Assembly (NCBI GenBank): GCA_963783855.1
Contig: CAWAPE010000004.1
Coordinates: 434,001-498,000, forward strand
Length of the DNA stretch: 64,000 bases
Origin: JAKAGZ01 sp963783855
GTDB lineage: Bacteria > Bacteroidota > Ignavibacteria > Ignavibacteriales > Ignavibacteriaceae
Direction of reading: 5' to 3'
Positions 53,368 through 62,945 of the stretch are shown in pieces; the first letter of the stretch is position 1; the number at the start of each line of letters is the position of its first letter. The notes under the pieces were generated by a model, which saw only the letters and a list, made by a program, of their open reading frames with translations, searched no databases and had not been told where the DNA came from. The translations under genes and the position numbers were made by a program.

Positions 53368-54324
53368 ATTAAAGGCGTAATTTGCAGAATAGAAAGCAAG
53401 GATTACTACGTACTCCCCTCAAGCGGAGGTAGGCAGATAAGGTGCAGCCTGAAAGGGAAATTCAAAAACGATTTTAAGTTAAAAAAAGAGAAACTATATA
53501 AAACAGATATTGCAGTAGTAGGCGACTTTGTAGAATTCGAAAATGCGGATAAAAATTCCGGCGTAATTGACAAAATTGAAAAAAGAGAAAATTATATTTC
53601 GCGTAAGTCCCCCAAAATAAAGGGAGCCGGTTACCGCGGTGAAAGACTTGAGCAGGTAATTGCGGCAAACATCGATTCTCTTTTCATTATCAGCAGCGTC
53701 ATACTCCCCTATTTTAATAATAAAGTAATTGACAGGTTTCTTGTAACGGCAGAAAGTTCCGGGATAAAACCGTACATAATAATTAACAAAACAGATCTGG
53801 ACCAGGAAAATTTAATTGATGAATGGGCAGAGATTTATGAAAATATCGGTTACAAAGTTTTTAAATCAAGCGTAGTTGATAATTCAGGAATTGATGAAAT
53901 AAGAAAATCACTTGCCGGTAAAAAGAATTTGTTCTGGGGACAATCCGGTGTAGGCAAATCTTCTATAATAAATAAGATATACCCCGGGTTAGACCTCGGA
54001 GTTGGTGAAATAAGTAATTTTACGGATAAAGGGAAACATACAACCGTAACCAGCATAATGATAGAAGCAGAAAAAGACACATTCATAATTGATACACCCG
54101 GCGTACGTGAAATTGATCCATATGGAATTAGAAAAGAAGACCTTGGACACTATTTTATTGAATTTCCTGACTTTGCGTTGGATTGCAGATTTAATACCTG
54201 CACACACCTTCACGAACCGGGTTGTGCAGTAATAGAAGCCGTTGAAAAAGGACAAATTTCACCAGAAAGATATGACAGCTATCTTAGAATTCTGGAAACA
54301 ATTGAACAGGATATCGTTTTTTAA
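53368..54324 (+). CDS. rsgA: Ribosome small-subunit-dependent GTPase RsgA (unusual start)
   Basis: RsgA is a circularly permuted GTPase that checks late 30S-subunit maturation. The frame shows an OB-fold N-terminus (VICRIESKDYYVLPSSGGRQ, then the CSLKGKF segment), G4 INKTDLD, G1 GQSGVGKSS, G3 DTPGVRE and the C-terminal zinc site with CRFNTCTHLHEPGC. All are in one frame back to ATT at 53368, but no ATG, GTG or TTG occurs in that frame before residue ~188. The residues from ATT onward (IKGVICR) match the usual start MKG, and a GGAGG lies at 53359-53363. Either AUU is used as start, or one G is missing after the ATG at 53357. The 3' end lies inside a repeat unit. Confidence 0.86.
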   Translation: MKGVICRIESKDYYVLPSSGGRQIRCSLKGKFKNDFKLKKEKLYKTDIAVVGDFVEFENADKNSGVIDKIEKRENYISRKSPKIKGAGYRGERLEQVIAANIDSLFIISSVILPYFNNKVIDRFLVTAESSGIKPYIIINKTDLDQENLIDEWAEIYENIGYKVFKSSVVDNSGIDEIRKSLAGKKNLFWGQSGVGKSSIINKIYPGLDLGVGEISNFTDKGKHTTVTSIMIEAEKDTFIIDTPGVREIDPYGIRKEDLGHYFIEFPDFALDCRFNTCTHLHEPGCAVIEAVEKGQISPERYDSYLRILETIEQDIVF

Positions 54325-54588
54325 TTTCACTTACAGGTGAAGACTAAATAATTGCCCCCGACCTTTGGGTCGGGGATAATAATTAAACCATATTTTGGGC
54401 TGAAGCCCTCCCTAACTTCATCATTTATTCCCCGGGCTAAAGCCCGGGGCTAAATGGTTAATGATACAAGATTATTAAAATAGTTGAAAGAAATTGTTTT
54501 TTAATATGTGCCTCCAGGTGGAGACTAATTAATTGCCCCGACCTTTAGGTCGGGGATAATGATTTAACCAGATTTTGGGCTTTAGCCC
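54290..54588. repeat. Palindrome array overlapping and following the rsgA 3' end (180-bp period)
   Basis: Modules in order: C at 54356-54375, A at 54397-54408, B at 54430-54449, C at 54536-54555, A at 54577-54588. C to C and A to A are both exactly 180 bases. The sequence between modules is also conserved (for example GGGGATAAT followed by a TTAACCA-like stretch, then ATTTTGGGCT). The first unit begins within the last codons of rsgA. This accounts for the whole gene-free stretch from 54325 to about 54600. Confidence 0.85.
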
Positions 54589-54663
54589 TTATTTTCAAAC
54601 CTGTCTTTTAAATTGCTAACTTTTATCAATACTTATATATTTGCACAATAATTTTATGGAAAA

Positions 54664-56079
54664 ATGGAAAAGTTAATTACTCACTCTACTGAATTATTTA
54701 GCAATTTTCTCACAGAGAATGAATCGGCTATTAAAAGTCACTCTGCCGAGAATTTACTCATCAGTTTTGTTTTTGATGCCGGGGAAATAAATAGCAACGG
54801 TAAAATTGATGCTTATCTGAAAAACTCAAAAATTTCATTTTATTTTGAGCAGCCTGAAAATCAATTTAATGTTTTTGCCGTAGATGATATATTAGATATC
54901 ACAGAATCCGGTGATGGAAGATTTGCCATAACCGATAAGAAAATAAAAGGATGGAAAGAAAAAACTGTAAGCAACCACGGAAATTTTGCCGGGGCAAAAA
55001 TTCCGCTTTTTGTCGGCGGAATGAAATTTATGGTAGAACACCCTGACAATGAATGGAAGGACTTTCAGGATTCCACCTGGTTTGTTCCCGCTATAATGTT
55101 CTTTAATAAAGGTAATGAAAATCTATTAGTATTAAACTTTCTGCACAATCCGAAAAAACCAATTGAACAACTGGTAAATCATTTTAGAACAAAGCTTGAA
55201 AATATCTTCAGGCAAAAATCAAATTCACCCGCTTCTCTCCCTGGTATCAGAAAAATTGAAGGAAATACTCCAAAAGACAAAAAGAAATGGAAGTCGATGA
55301 TTTCTGAAGCGCTTGAAAGTATTGAAGAAAGAAAAATTCAAAAAGTGGTGCTTGCACGTAAGGTTACTCTGTTCCTCACAGCTGAACCCGGCTTTGAAGG
55401 AATTATAAATTCTTTGAAAGGGAATTATCCCGGTTGCAGTATTTTTATTTTCCGAAAAAATAATTCCACATTTTTCGGGGCAACACCGGAAACGCTTGGA
55501 AGGTTTAAAGGTAATATAGTTGAATTTGACGCGCTTGCAGGTTCCGCCCCACGGGGGAAAGATGAAAAAGAAGACAACGAATTTGAGAAGATGCTTCTTT
55601 CAAGTGAAAAGGACATTGCGGAGCATAATTTTGTTGTTGAACATATTAAAGACTCATTATCAGGTTTTTCAAACGAAATTGAGATTCATAATGGCCCGTC
55701 AGTAAAAAAACTCTCTAATATTCAGCACCTGCACACTTTTATTACTGCAAAACCCGAAAATGATTTTTCAATGTTTAATTTGCTGAAAGAACTTTATCCC
55801 ACTCCTGCAATTTGCGGCTCTCCAAAAGATGCTGCATTACATGTAATAAAAAAATCAGAAACTTTCCGAAGAGGATTATATTCGGGCATAATTGGTTTCT
55901 TTAATTTTGATAATGAAGGAGAATTTGTTGTTGCCCTCCGCTCTGCCATATCTGCCGGTACAAAAGTGGTGGCATACGCCGGAAGCGGAATTGTGAATAA
56001 TTCCGATCCGGGATCAGAATTTTCCGAAACCGAATTGAAATTAAAACCAGTTATGACTTTATTTAAGGATGAAAATTAA
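54664..56079 (+). CDS. menF: Isochorismate synthase
   Basis: MenF converts chorismate to isochorismate, the first step of menaquinone synthesis. The 471-residue product has a variable N-terminal half and the chorismate-binding domain in the C-terminal half. KKWKSMISEALESIEERKIQKVVLARK is cut across its entry helix, then FFGATPETL, the GSAPRGKD loop, HxF-type LSNIQHLHTFI, PTPAICGSPKDAAL and GLYSGIIGFF follow. The last 11 bp overlap the menD start. Position at the head of the men genes supports the isochorismate rather than the salicylate or anthranilate branch. Confidence 0.93.
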   Translation: MEKLITHSTELFSNFLTENESAIKSHSAENLLISFVFDAGEINSNGKIDAYLKNSKISFYFEQPENQFNVFAVDDILDITESGDGRFAITDKKIKGWKEKTVSNHGNFAGAKIPLFVGGMKFMVEHPDNEWKDFQDSTWFVPAIMFFNKGNENLLVLNFLHNPKKPIEQLVNHFRTKLENIFRQKSNSPASLPGIRKIEGNTPKDKKKWKSMISEALESIEERKIQKVVLARKVTLFLTAEPGFEGIINSLKGNYPGCSIFIFRKNNSTFFGATPETLGRFKGNIVEFDALAGSAPRGKDEKEDNEFEKMLLSSEKDIAEHNFVVEHIKDSLSGFSNEIEIHNGPSVKKLSNIQHLHTFITAKPENDFSMFNLLKELYPTPAICGSPKDAALHVIKKSETFRRGLYSGIIGFFNFDNEGEFVVALRSAISAGTKVVAYAGSGIVNNSDPGSEFSETELKLKPVMTLFKDEN

Positions 56080-57845
56080 AGTTAATCGAAACATTCTGTG
56101 GACTGAGACATTTCTTAATGAACTGGTTTCGGTTGGAGTTAAATATGCCTGTATTTCTCCCGGATCAAGAAGCACACCTTTAACGCTCGCAGCAGCCAAT
56201 AATAAAAAGATAAAATCATTTATAAATATAGATGAAAGAAGCAGCGCTTTTTTTGCTTTGGGACTTGCAAAATCAACAAATTCGCCCGTAATTTACTGAT
56301 TTGTACTTCGGGAACTGCAACAGCGGAATTTTATCCCGCAATAATTGAAGCTTATCAGCAAAGAATACCTTTAATTGTCTGCACTGCAGATCGTCCACCC
56401 GAATTAATTAACGTGGGCGCTAACCAGACTATAAATCAGCGCAATCTTTACAAAAACCATATCAGGTGGTTTTGCCCTGTCGGTTTACCGGAAGCAAACG
56501 TAAAAGGAATAAAACACATTAAAGAATGTGCACGACAGGCATTCAAAGAAAGTTTTATCAATTCAAAAGGCCCTGTTCATTTAAATTTCCCTTTCAAAAA
56601 ACCTTTTGAGCCAAAAACTTTTACCGATGAGGTTTCAAAAAAGGTTTTGGATTCAGCAAAGAAAACAGGTATAGAAAAAAAATATTTTTTTTGAAGCAAA
56701 GACTAAAGATTTATTTTCTGAAAAATGGTTCAGGGAAATTTCAAAATATTTGCTAAACTCGAAAAAAGTTTTAATAATTGCAGGTCCGGAGTATTATAAT
56801 TCTGACTTCCCTGTCCAGATTTCAAAGCTGGCAGAAAAATTAAATATACCTGTTCTTGCAGATGGTTGTTCAAACCTGCGGTTTGGAAGACACAAAAAAG
56901 GAAATATCTTAACTAATTACGATGCGATACTCCGCTCAGATAAATTTGTAAAAAATAATCAGCCCGATTTTATTTTACATTTTGGAAGAACAGTTACATC
57001 AAAAACCCTTGAAACTTTTCTCGGTAAATGTACAGCGCCGAGATTTATGATAAACGAATTACGGTGATTGGTTTGATCCTTCAAATAAATCGATAGCTGC
57101 AATTGGTTGTAAGCCATTTGATTTTTGCCGGAAGATGAACCAATTCCTGGATAGCAAAATTATAAAAGAAAGAAATAAAAACTGGCTTGAAAATTTTCTT
57201 TCAGCTGACAGAATTGCCTCCGAGATAAGAAGTAAACTAATCGAGAACTCTACCTTTCTGAATGAAGGGAGACTTGTCTCAGAAATAATGGATTTAATTC
57301 CGAAAAATTCAAAACTTATGATTTCCAATAGTATGCCTGTAAGGGACTTTGATTATTTCGCTTCAAATTCGGAAAAGAAAATTTCGGTTTATAATAATCG
57401 TGGCGCAAGCGGAATAGACGGTATTACTTCAACTGCGCTTGGGATTGCAGTTCAGAGTAAAGAACCAACTATACTGGTTACGGGCGATCTTGCATTTTAT
57501 TACGATTTGAACGGACTGTTGGCCGCAAAGAACTTCAAAATTCCACTTATTGTAATACTGATAAATAATGACGGAGGCGGAATTTTTGAGGTGCTTCCCA
57601 TTTCAAAATATGGCAAATTCTTTAAGGATTATTTTATTGTTTCTCACAACCTTGATTTTTCATATTTTGTAAAGGCATACAGAGGCAATTTTAAGGGGAT
57701 AAAGGACTGGAATGATTTTCGTTCCTCTTTTAAACGAGCATTAAAAACAAAATCCTTTTCAGTAATTGAAGTAAAAACAAATTCTAAACAATCATTAAAA
57801 CTCCGTCAGAAATTTTGGAATGATGTTTCAAAAAAAATGAGCTAA
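56069..57845 (+). pseudogene. menD: menD (SEPHCHC synthase) with three frameshifts
   Basis: MenD joins isochorismate and 2-oxoglutarate using thiamine diphosphate. Four consecutive plus-strand frames together cover the whole ~590-residue protein: YACISPGSRSTPLTLAAANN and DERSSAFFALGLAK at the start, GANQTINQRNLYKNHIRWF, the middle domain, and the C-terminal TPP site NNRGASGIDG and NNDGGGIFEVLP. The frame is broken by a missing base in a T run at 56292-56294, an extra base in the A8/T8 tract at 56675-56692 and an extra base near 57059-57061. Two of the three lie in homopolymers, and all flanking men genes are intact, so assembly or sequencing error is more likely than true loss. I cannot exclude a real pseudogene. 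Confidence 0.88.
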
Positions 57846-58664
57846 ATGGAAATTCAATTTCAAAATATTTCATTGAATTTTGAAGCTTATCAAAAAAACA
57901 GCTCCGCTGATTTTATTTTATTCCTTCATGGCTTTACAGGCTCTTCACAGGACTGGAAAGAAATAATTCCACATATCGATAACAGGTTTAACTGCGCCAC
58001 AATGGATTTTGTCGGGCACGGCAAAAGTAAATCACCTCCGGAAATTAATTTTTACAACACCGATTCGATTGTTCAGCAGATTAATTCTGTGACTGAAAAT
58101 ATTAAGTGTAACAAAATTATTCTTATTGGTTATTCAATGGGTGGGCGTGCGGCACTGAACTTTGCAATAAAATATCCTGAGAAAGTTAAAGCGTTGATAC
58201 TGGAAAGTGCAACTCCCGGAATAACCGGCGATAATCTCAGGAGCCAGAGGGTGCAAAATGATGAAGACCTTTCAAAATTTATTTTAAATAACCCGATTGA
58301 GAAATTTGTCGAATACTGGATGAATATTGACCTTTTTATGTCACAAAAAAATCTGCCACCGGAAATAATCTCGAAAGTACGTGAAAACAAATTAAAAAAT
58401 AATCCGGTTGGTCTTTCCAATTCTCTAAAAGGCTTCAGCACAGGAAAAATGCCGCCGCTATTTGACAGACTTTCTGAAATAAAAGCCAAAACATTGCTGA
58501 TTTCGGGTGAAAGCGACGATAAATTCACGGCAATAAATTTCTCAATGGAAAAATATATCAGCAATTCAGGACACAAAGTCATAAAAAGTGCCGGCCATAA
58601 TACACATCTTGAAAATCCGGAAGATTTCATTAATGAAGTAAATAACTTTCTGAAACAATTCTAA
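57846..58664 (+). CDS. menH: 2-succinyl-6-hydroxy-2,4-cyclohexadiene-1-carboxylate synthase
   Basis: MenH removes pyruvate from the MenD product (SEPHCHC) to give SHCHC. The 272-residue product is an alpha/beta hydrolase: oxyanion region LHGFTGSSQDW (about residues 25-35), nucleophile elbow GYSMGGRAAL, the acid in SGESDDKF and the catalytic His in AGHNTHLENPEDF. Its start falls directly after the menD stop. The family is broad, and the assignment to MenH rests on its position between menD and menB. Confidence 0.88.
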   Translation: MEIQFQNISLNFEAYQKNSSADFILFLHGFTGSSQDWKEIIPHIDNRFNCATMDFVGHGKSKSPPEINFYNTDSIVQQINSVTENIKCNKIILIGYSMGGRAALNFAIKYPEKVKALILESATPGITGDNLRSQRVQNDEDLSKFILNNPIEKFVEYWMNIDLFMSQKNLPPEIISKVRENKLKNNPVGLSNSLKGFSTGKMPPLFDRLSEIKAKTLLISGESDDKFTAINFSMEKYISNSGHKVIKSAGHNTHLENPEDFINEVNNFLKQF

Positions 58665-58741
58665 CTTTCCTCTATTTTCAATATTTTTGTATAATTCTAA
58701 GTTTATAAAAATCCCTTCAAAAAAAATTAATAGGTATTGAT

Positions 58742-59575
58742 ATGAGTTATAGCTGGAAAAAAGTAAACGATTATAAGGACATTATTTATGAGAAGATGGA
58801 TGGAATTGCAAAAATTACAATAAACCGTCCGGAGGTTAGAAACGCTTTTCGTCCCGAAACTGTAATTGAAATGTATAATGCATTTGCAGACGCACGGGAA
58901 GACCAGGAAATCGGGGTTGTACTTTTGACAGGGAAAGGTCCGGCGGAAGACGGAAAATATGCTTTTTGTTCAGGCGGGGATCAGAGAATTCGCGGAGATA
59001 AAGGATATATCGGCGGCGACGGAGTCCCAAGATTAAATGTTCTTGATTTACAAAAACTTATTCGCAGCATGCCAAAACCTGTTATTGCTTTAGTTGCAGG
59101 ATATGCCATTGGAGGAGGTCACGTTTTACACGTTGTTTGCGATTTAACAATTGCCGCGGACAACGCAATTTTCGGACAGACCGGTCCAAAAGTTGGAAGT
59201 TTTGATGGTGGTTTCGGCGCGAGTTACCTGGCCAGAATAGTTGGACAAAAGAAAGCCCGTGAAATCTGGTATCTTTGTGAACAATATGATGCAAATGAAG
59301 CTGAAGCAATGGGGCTGGTAAATAAAGTAGTCCCGGTTGATAAACTTGAAGAAGAAGGAGTTAATTGGGCAAATAAAATTCTTCAGCACAGCCCTATGTC
59401 AATCAGGTTATTAAAATCAGGATTTAATGCTGAACTGGACGGACAGGCAGGAATTCAGGAACTTGCAGGAAATGCTACACTACTTTATTATATGAGCGAA
59501 GAAGCACAGGAAGGAAAGAAAGCATATTTAGAAAAAAGAAAACCTGATTTCCGTAAATTCCCAAAACTGCCGTAA
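58742..59575 (+). CDS. menB: 1,4-dihydroxy-2-naphthoyl-CoA synthase
   Basis: MenB (crotonase family) closes the second ring of the naphthoquinone. The 277-residue product has the MenB-specific start SWKKVNDYKDIIYEK, the oxyanion-hole segment CSGGDQRIRGDKGY, GYAIGGGHVLHVVCDLTIAAD and TGPKVGSFDGGFGASYLARIVG, all characteristic. The length is usual. A 77-bp AT-rich gap separates it from menH; no terminator is seen there, so read-through is likely. Confidence 0.96.
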   Translation: MSYSWKKVNDYKDIIYEKMDGIAKITINRPEVRNAFRPETVIEMYNAFADAREDQEIGVVLLTGKGPAEDGKYAFCSGGDQRIRGDKGYIGGDGVPRLNVLDLQKLIRSMPKPVIALVAGYAIGGGHVLHVVCDLTIAADNAIFGQTGPKVGSFDGGFGASYLARIVGQKKAREIWYLCEQYDANEAEAMGLVNKVVPVDKLEEEGVNWANKILQHSPMSIRLLKSGFNAELDGQAGIQELAGNATLLYYMSEEAQEGKKAYLEKRKPDFRKFPKLP

Positions 59576-59580
59576 CAAAT

Positions 59581-60477
59581 ATGACATCAACAAAAGAAGT
59601 TCCTTCAAAATTACAAAGCTGGTTTTTAGCCAGTCGTCCTAAAACACTTCTGGCTTCAGTTGTGCCTGTAATTGTTGGCTCTGCACTTGCTATCGGAGAA
59701 AGTAAATTTGTTTTGCTTTATTCGGTTATTGCGCTGCTCTGCTCAACATTAATTCAAACGGGTACAAATTATGTTAATGATCTTTACGATTTTTTAAACG
59801 GTGCTGATAACGAAGACAGGAAAGGTCCAACAAGAGTTCTGGCAGCCGGATATATTTCTGTTAAAGAAATGAAAATCGGAAGTGTTCTTATTTTTCTGTT
59901 GGCATTTTTACTCGGATTGTATCTTGTTTATGTGGGCGGAGAAATTGTTTTTATAATCGGCGTGCTGTCAATTATTGCTGGCATAGCCTACACAGCGGGG
60001 CCATTCCCTCTTGCATACAACGGTTTAGGAGATATTTTTGTTTTCCTTTTTTTTGGAATTGTTGGAACAGCCGGAACTTATTATGTGCAGACACAAAATT
60101 TTTCACTTTTATCACTTTTGGCTTCAATTCCAGTTGGAGCGCTAATAACCAATATTCTTGTAGTAAATAATTACAGGGATATTGAAGAGGATCGGTCGGC
60201 CAACAAACACACTCTTGCAGTTTTACTCGGTAAAAACTTCACGAGATTTCAATATATATTTTTGCTTCTGATTTCTTTTCTGACACCGCTTTTTCTTTTT
60301 GTAAAATTTGGTTTTAGTTACTGGATTTTTCTTCCCTATCTTACTTTACCAGTTGCGTTCAATCTTGTAAGAATGCTTTTCACATTGAATGGATTGGAAT
60401 TGAACAAAACACTTGAAGTTTCAGCAAAACTTTCCGCAATATTTGGGATATTATTTTCAATAGGACTTGCTTTATGA
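59581..60477 (+). CDS. menA: 1,4-dihydroxy-2-naphthoate polyprenyltransferase
   Basis: MenA attaches the isoprenoid tail to DHNA in the inner membrane. The 298-residue product is an UbiA-family prenyltransferase with about eight membrane helices, the first Mg-diphosphate motif in NYVNDLYDFLNGADNEDR and the second in VNNYRDIEEDRSANKHT. The GPTRVLAAG segment is also typical for MenA. It begins five bases after menB and its stop overlaps the menC start (ATGA). Confidence 0.95.
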   Translation: MTSTKEVPSKLQSWFLASRPKTLLASVVPVIVGSALAIGESKFVLLYSVIALLCSTLIQTGTNYVNDLYDFLNGADNEDRKGPTRVLAAGYISVKEMKIGSVLIFLLAFLLGLYLVYVGGEIVFIIGVLSIIAGIAYTAGPFPLAYNGLGDIFVFLFFGIVGTAGTYYVQTQNFSLLSLLASIPVGALITNILVVNNYRDIEEDRSANKHTLAVLLGKNFTRFQYIFLLLISFLTPLFLFVKFGFSYWIFLPYLTLPVAFNLVRMLFTLNGLELNKTLEVSAKLSAIFGILFSIGLAL

Positions 60478-61499
60478 ATCAATTAACACTTAAATATCAT
60501 CCTTATTCTTTAAATCTTAAAACTCCATTTGAAACATCCAGATCAAAAATTTCCGAAAGAAAAGGTTTTATAATTATTCTAAGCGATGGTGTTGCAGTTG
60601 GGGCGGGCGAAGCAGCTCCCTTACCGGATTTTGGTTCAGAGACCTATGAATCCGAAGTTGAATTTCTCAAAGATTTTAAATTGAAACTAAAACTGGATCT
60701 TTCAAATTTTCAGGATAGCCTGGAAGAAAATCTTGCTTCATTTGAAAAATTGCCCGCTTTACGTCACGGTTTTGAGCAGGCATTATTAAATTTCATGGGC
60801 GCAAAATCGAACATATCATTAAATGAGCTGCTCAACCAGGAATCTTCCCGTTCAATAAAAGTGAATGCCACAATCGGATTTCTATCACCCGAAGACATAA
60901 AAAACAGGACGAGCCAGCTTCTTAAAGAAGGTTTCCGGACTTTTAAAATAAAAGTCGGAAGAGAAAACTTTTCAGATGATCTCGAAGCAGTTAAGATTGT
61001 AAGAGAGATAATTCCTGCTGAAGGGAAAATCAGAACTGATGCTAATGGAAAATGGGCACTTAATTCAGCAATAGAGAATCTGAAACAACTCGAACAATTT
61101 GATATTGAATATTGCGAGCAACCTGTTAGCAGCATATCCGATTTTATCAAATTGAAAGGACAAACTAAAATTCCCCTTGCAGCGGATGAGTCAGTAAGAA
61201 ATTATAAAGATGCAGAGGAAATAATTGATAAAAAAGCCGCCGATGTTCTGATATTAAAACCAATGATGCTCGGAGGCATTACACGTACAGTTAAAATAAT
61301 TGACCTTGCGAAAAAAAATAATGTGAAAGTTATTATAACCTCATCAATTGAAACTGCTGTTGGCCGTTCATTTGCAGTACTTGCTTCTTCATTCCTGAAA
61401 GATGATAATGCTCACGGACTTGCAACGGGAGCATTTTTTGAAAAAGATTTTGTTGACGATCTTTATCCTGTGAAAAATGGAATTATTTCACTTGGTTGA
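60474..61499 (+). CDS. menC: o-Succinylbenzoate synthase
   Basis: MenC dehydrates SHCHC to o-succinylbenzoate. The 341-residue product belongs to the enolase superfamily: the catalytic K-x-K motif in FKIKVGRENF (about residues 160-165), the metal-binding Asp, Glu and Asp in RTDANGKW, YCEQPV and AADESVR, and a second lysine in ILKPMMLGG. It overlaps menA by four bases and is followed three bases later by menE. Confidence 0.93.
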   Translation: MNQLTLKYHPYSLNLKTPFETSRSKISERKGFIIILSDGVAVGAGEAAPLPDFGSETYESEVEFLKDFKLKLKLDLSNFQDSLEENLASFEKLPALRHGFEQALLNFMGAKSNISLNELLNQESSRSIKVNATIGFLSPEDIKNRTSQLLKEGFRTFKIKVGRENFSDDLEAVKIVREIIPAEGKIRTDANGKWALNSAIENLKQLEQFDIEYCEQPVSSISDFIKLKGQTKIPLAADESVRNYKDAEEIIDKKAADVLILKPMMLGGITRTVKIIDLAKKNNVKVIITSSIETAVGRSFAVLASSFLKDDNAHGLATGAFFEKDFVDDLYPVKNGIISLG

Positions 61500-61502
61500 A
61501 AT

Positions 61503-62945
61503 ATGAATTTTCTCGAGGAAATATCCCACAAAAGGAAAAACTTCAATCCTGAACTGCCCGCAATTATCGGGAAAAACAAAGTAATTTCCTATTCAGAATT
61601 AAAAGAAAAAACCCTTTCAGCTTCACAGTTTTTATCAGGTAAACAAATAAATAAAAATGAACCTGTTGCAATATTGTCCGATAACAATCCTGATTTTATA
61701 ATTCTCACTTTAGCTCTGTGGCTTATAGATGCGATTCCAGTTCCGATAAATACAAAATTAAGAAGAGGTGAAATTCAGCAATTACTGGAAATTGCAGGAT
61801 GTAAAAAAATATTTATTCATAAATCCTGCGATAATGGTCCAGAATTAACTTCGATTCATAAGTTTGGTTTTCCCTTCGAATCCAAAACAGTAACCGGAAA
61901 TGTTGATCCATCAAAAGTTGATTTGGAAAACACGGCTGTCATTATATTCACATCAGGTTCATCGGGCACACCCAAAGGCGTAATGCTTTCATTCAGCAAC
62001 CTGTTACGCAGTGCTGAGATCGGGAATCAGGTTTTGCAGCAAAGCGAAAAAGAAAGATGGTTAGCCAGCCTCCCCTTTTATCATATTGGTGGTTTTTCAA
62101 TTATTACAAGGGCATTTTTATATGGTGCCTCCATAATAATACCGGAATCACTGTCAACTAGGGACCTGAAATTCTCTTTTGAAAATCAAAATCCAACACT
62201 CGCTTCACTTGTAGGTACGCAGTTAAAAAGATTAATAGAATTAAAAACAATTCCCGGTAAAGAATTAAAGAATTTGTTGCTTGGCGGAGGATTTGTAAAT
62301 AACGATCTGGTTAATACTGCCATTAATAATGGATGGAAGATTTCAAAAGTTTACGGCTCAAGTGAAACTTCTTCTTTTGTAACAATGATTGAAGGGAAAG
62401 AGGTTTTGCAAAAAACGGATTCATCAGGAAAAATTTTACCTCCGAATAAGATTTATATTCTTGATGGATCAGGACAAAAACTCCCTGTCGGTAAATCTGG
62501 TGAAATAGTTGTAAAAAGTGATTCTGTAATGAAAGGATATATAAACAATGAAAAAGAATCGAGTAATAAATTAAAAGAAAGAATGTATTTCAGCGGTGAT
62601 ATCGGATACCTGGATGAGGAAGGATATTTGTTTGTTGAAGCACGCAGAAATGACCTGATAATTTCCGGGGGAGAAAACATAAATCCGCTTGAAGTTCAGA
62701 AAGCAATTCTTGAAAATCCTGATATTAAAGATTGCTATGTGTTTGGATTCGAAGATAAAACCTGGGGACACATTGTAGCCGCGGTGGTTGTCAAATTAAA
62801 TGATACAAATATTAATTTAAAAGAATATTTAGGATCAAAACTTGCCGGCTATAAAATTCCAAAGAAAATAATTTATGTAGAGCGGATTCCTAAAACTTCT
62901 CTTGGAAAAATCGAAAAGGGAAAAGTAAGAGATTTATTTAACTGA
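61503..62945 (+). CDS. menE: o-Succinylbenzoate-CoA ligase
   Basis: MenE activates o-succinylbenzoate to its CoA thioester. The 480-residue product is an adenylate-forming enzyme with the P-loop-like motif IIFTSGSSGTPKGVML (about residues 147-162), YGSSETSSF, SGDIGYLDEEGYLFVEARRND and the C-terminal lysine motif PKTSLGKIEKGK. It ends the men operon, and its last 12 bases overlap the 3' end of the convergent thioesterase gene. Confidence 0.94.
   Translation: MNFLEEISHKRKNFNPELPAIIGKNKVISYSELKEKTLSASQFLSGKQINKNEPVAILSDNNPDFIILTLALWLIDAIPVPINTKLRRGEIQQLLEIAGCKKIFIHKSCDNGPELTSIHKFGFPFESKTVTGNVDPSKVDLENTAVIIFTSGSSGTPKGVMLSFSNLLRSAEIGNQVLQQSEKERWLASLPFYHIGGFSIITRAFLYGASIIIPESLSTRDLKFSFENQNPTLASLVGTQLKRLIELKTIPGKELKNLLLGGGFVNNDLVNTAINNGWKISKVYGSSETSSFVTMIEGKEVLQKTDSSGKILPPNKIYILDGSGQKLPVGKSGEIVVKSDSVMKGYINNEKESSNKLKERMYFSGDIGYLDEEGYLFVEARRNDLIISGGENINPLEVQKAILENPDIKDCYVFGFEDKTWGHIVAAVVVKLNDTNINLKEYLGSKLAGYKIPKKIIYVERIPKTSLGKIEKGKVRDLFN

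Noticed and set aside
56675..56692. Programmed ribosomal frameshifting in menD at the A8-T-A-T8 tract
   Set aside because: The tract is slippery, but two further shifts in the same gene would also be needed, and no stimulatory structure is evident; error or decay is simpler.
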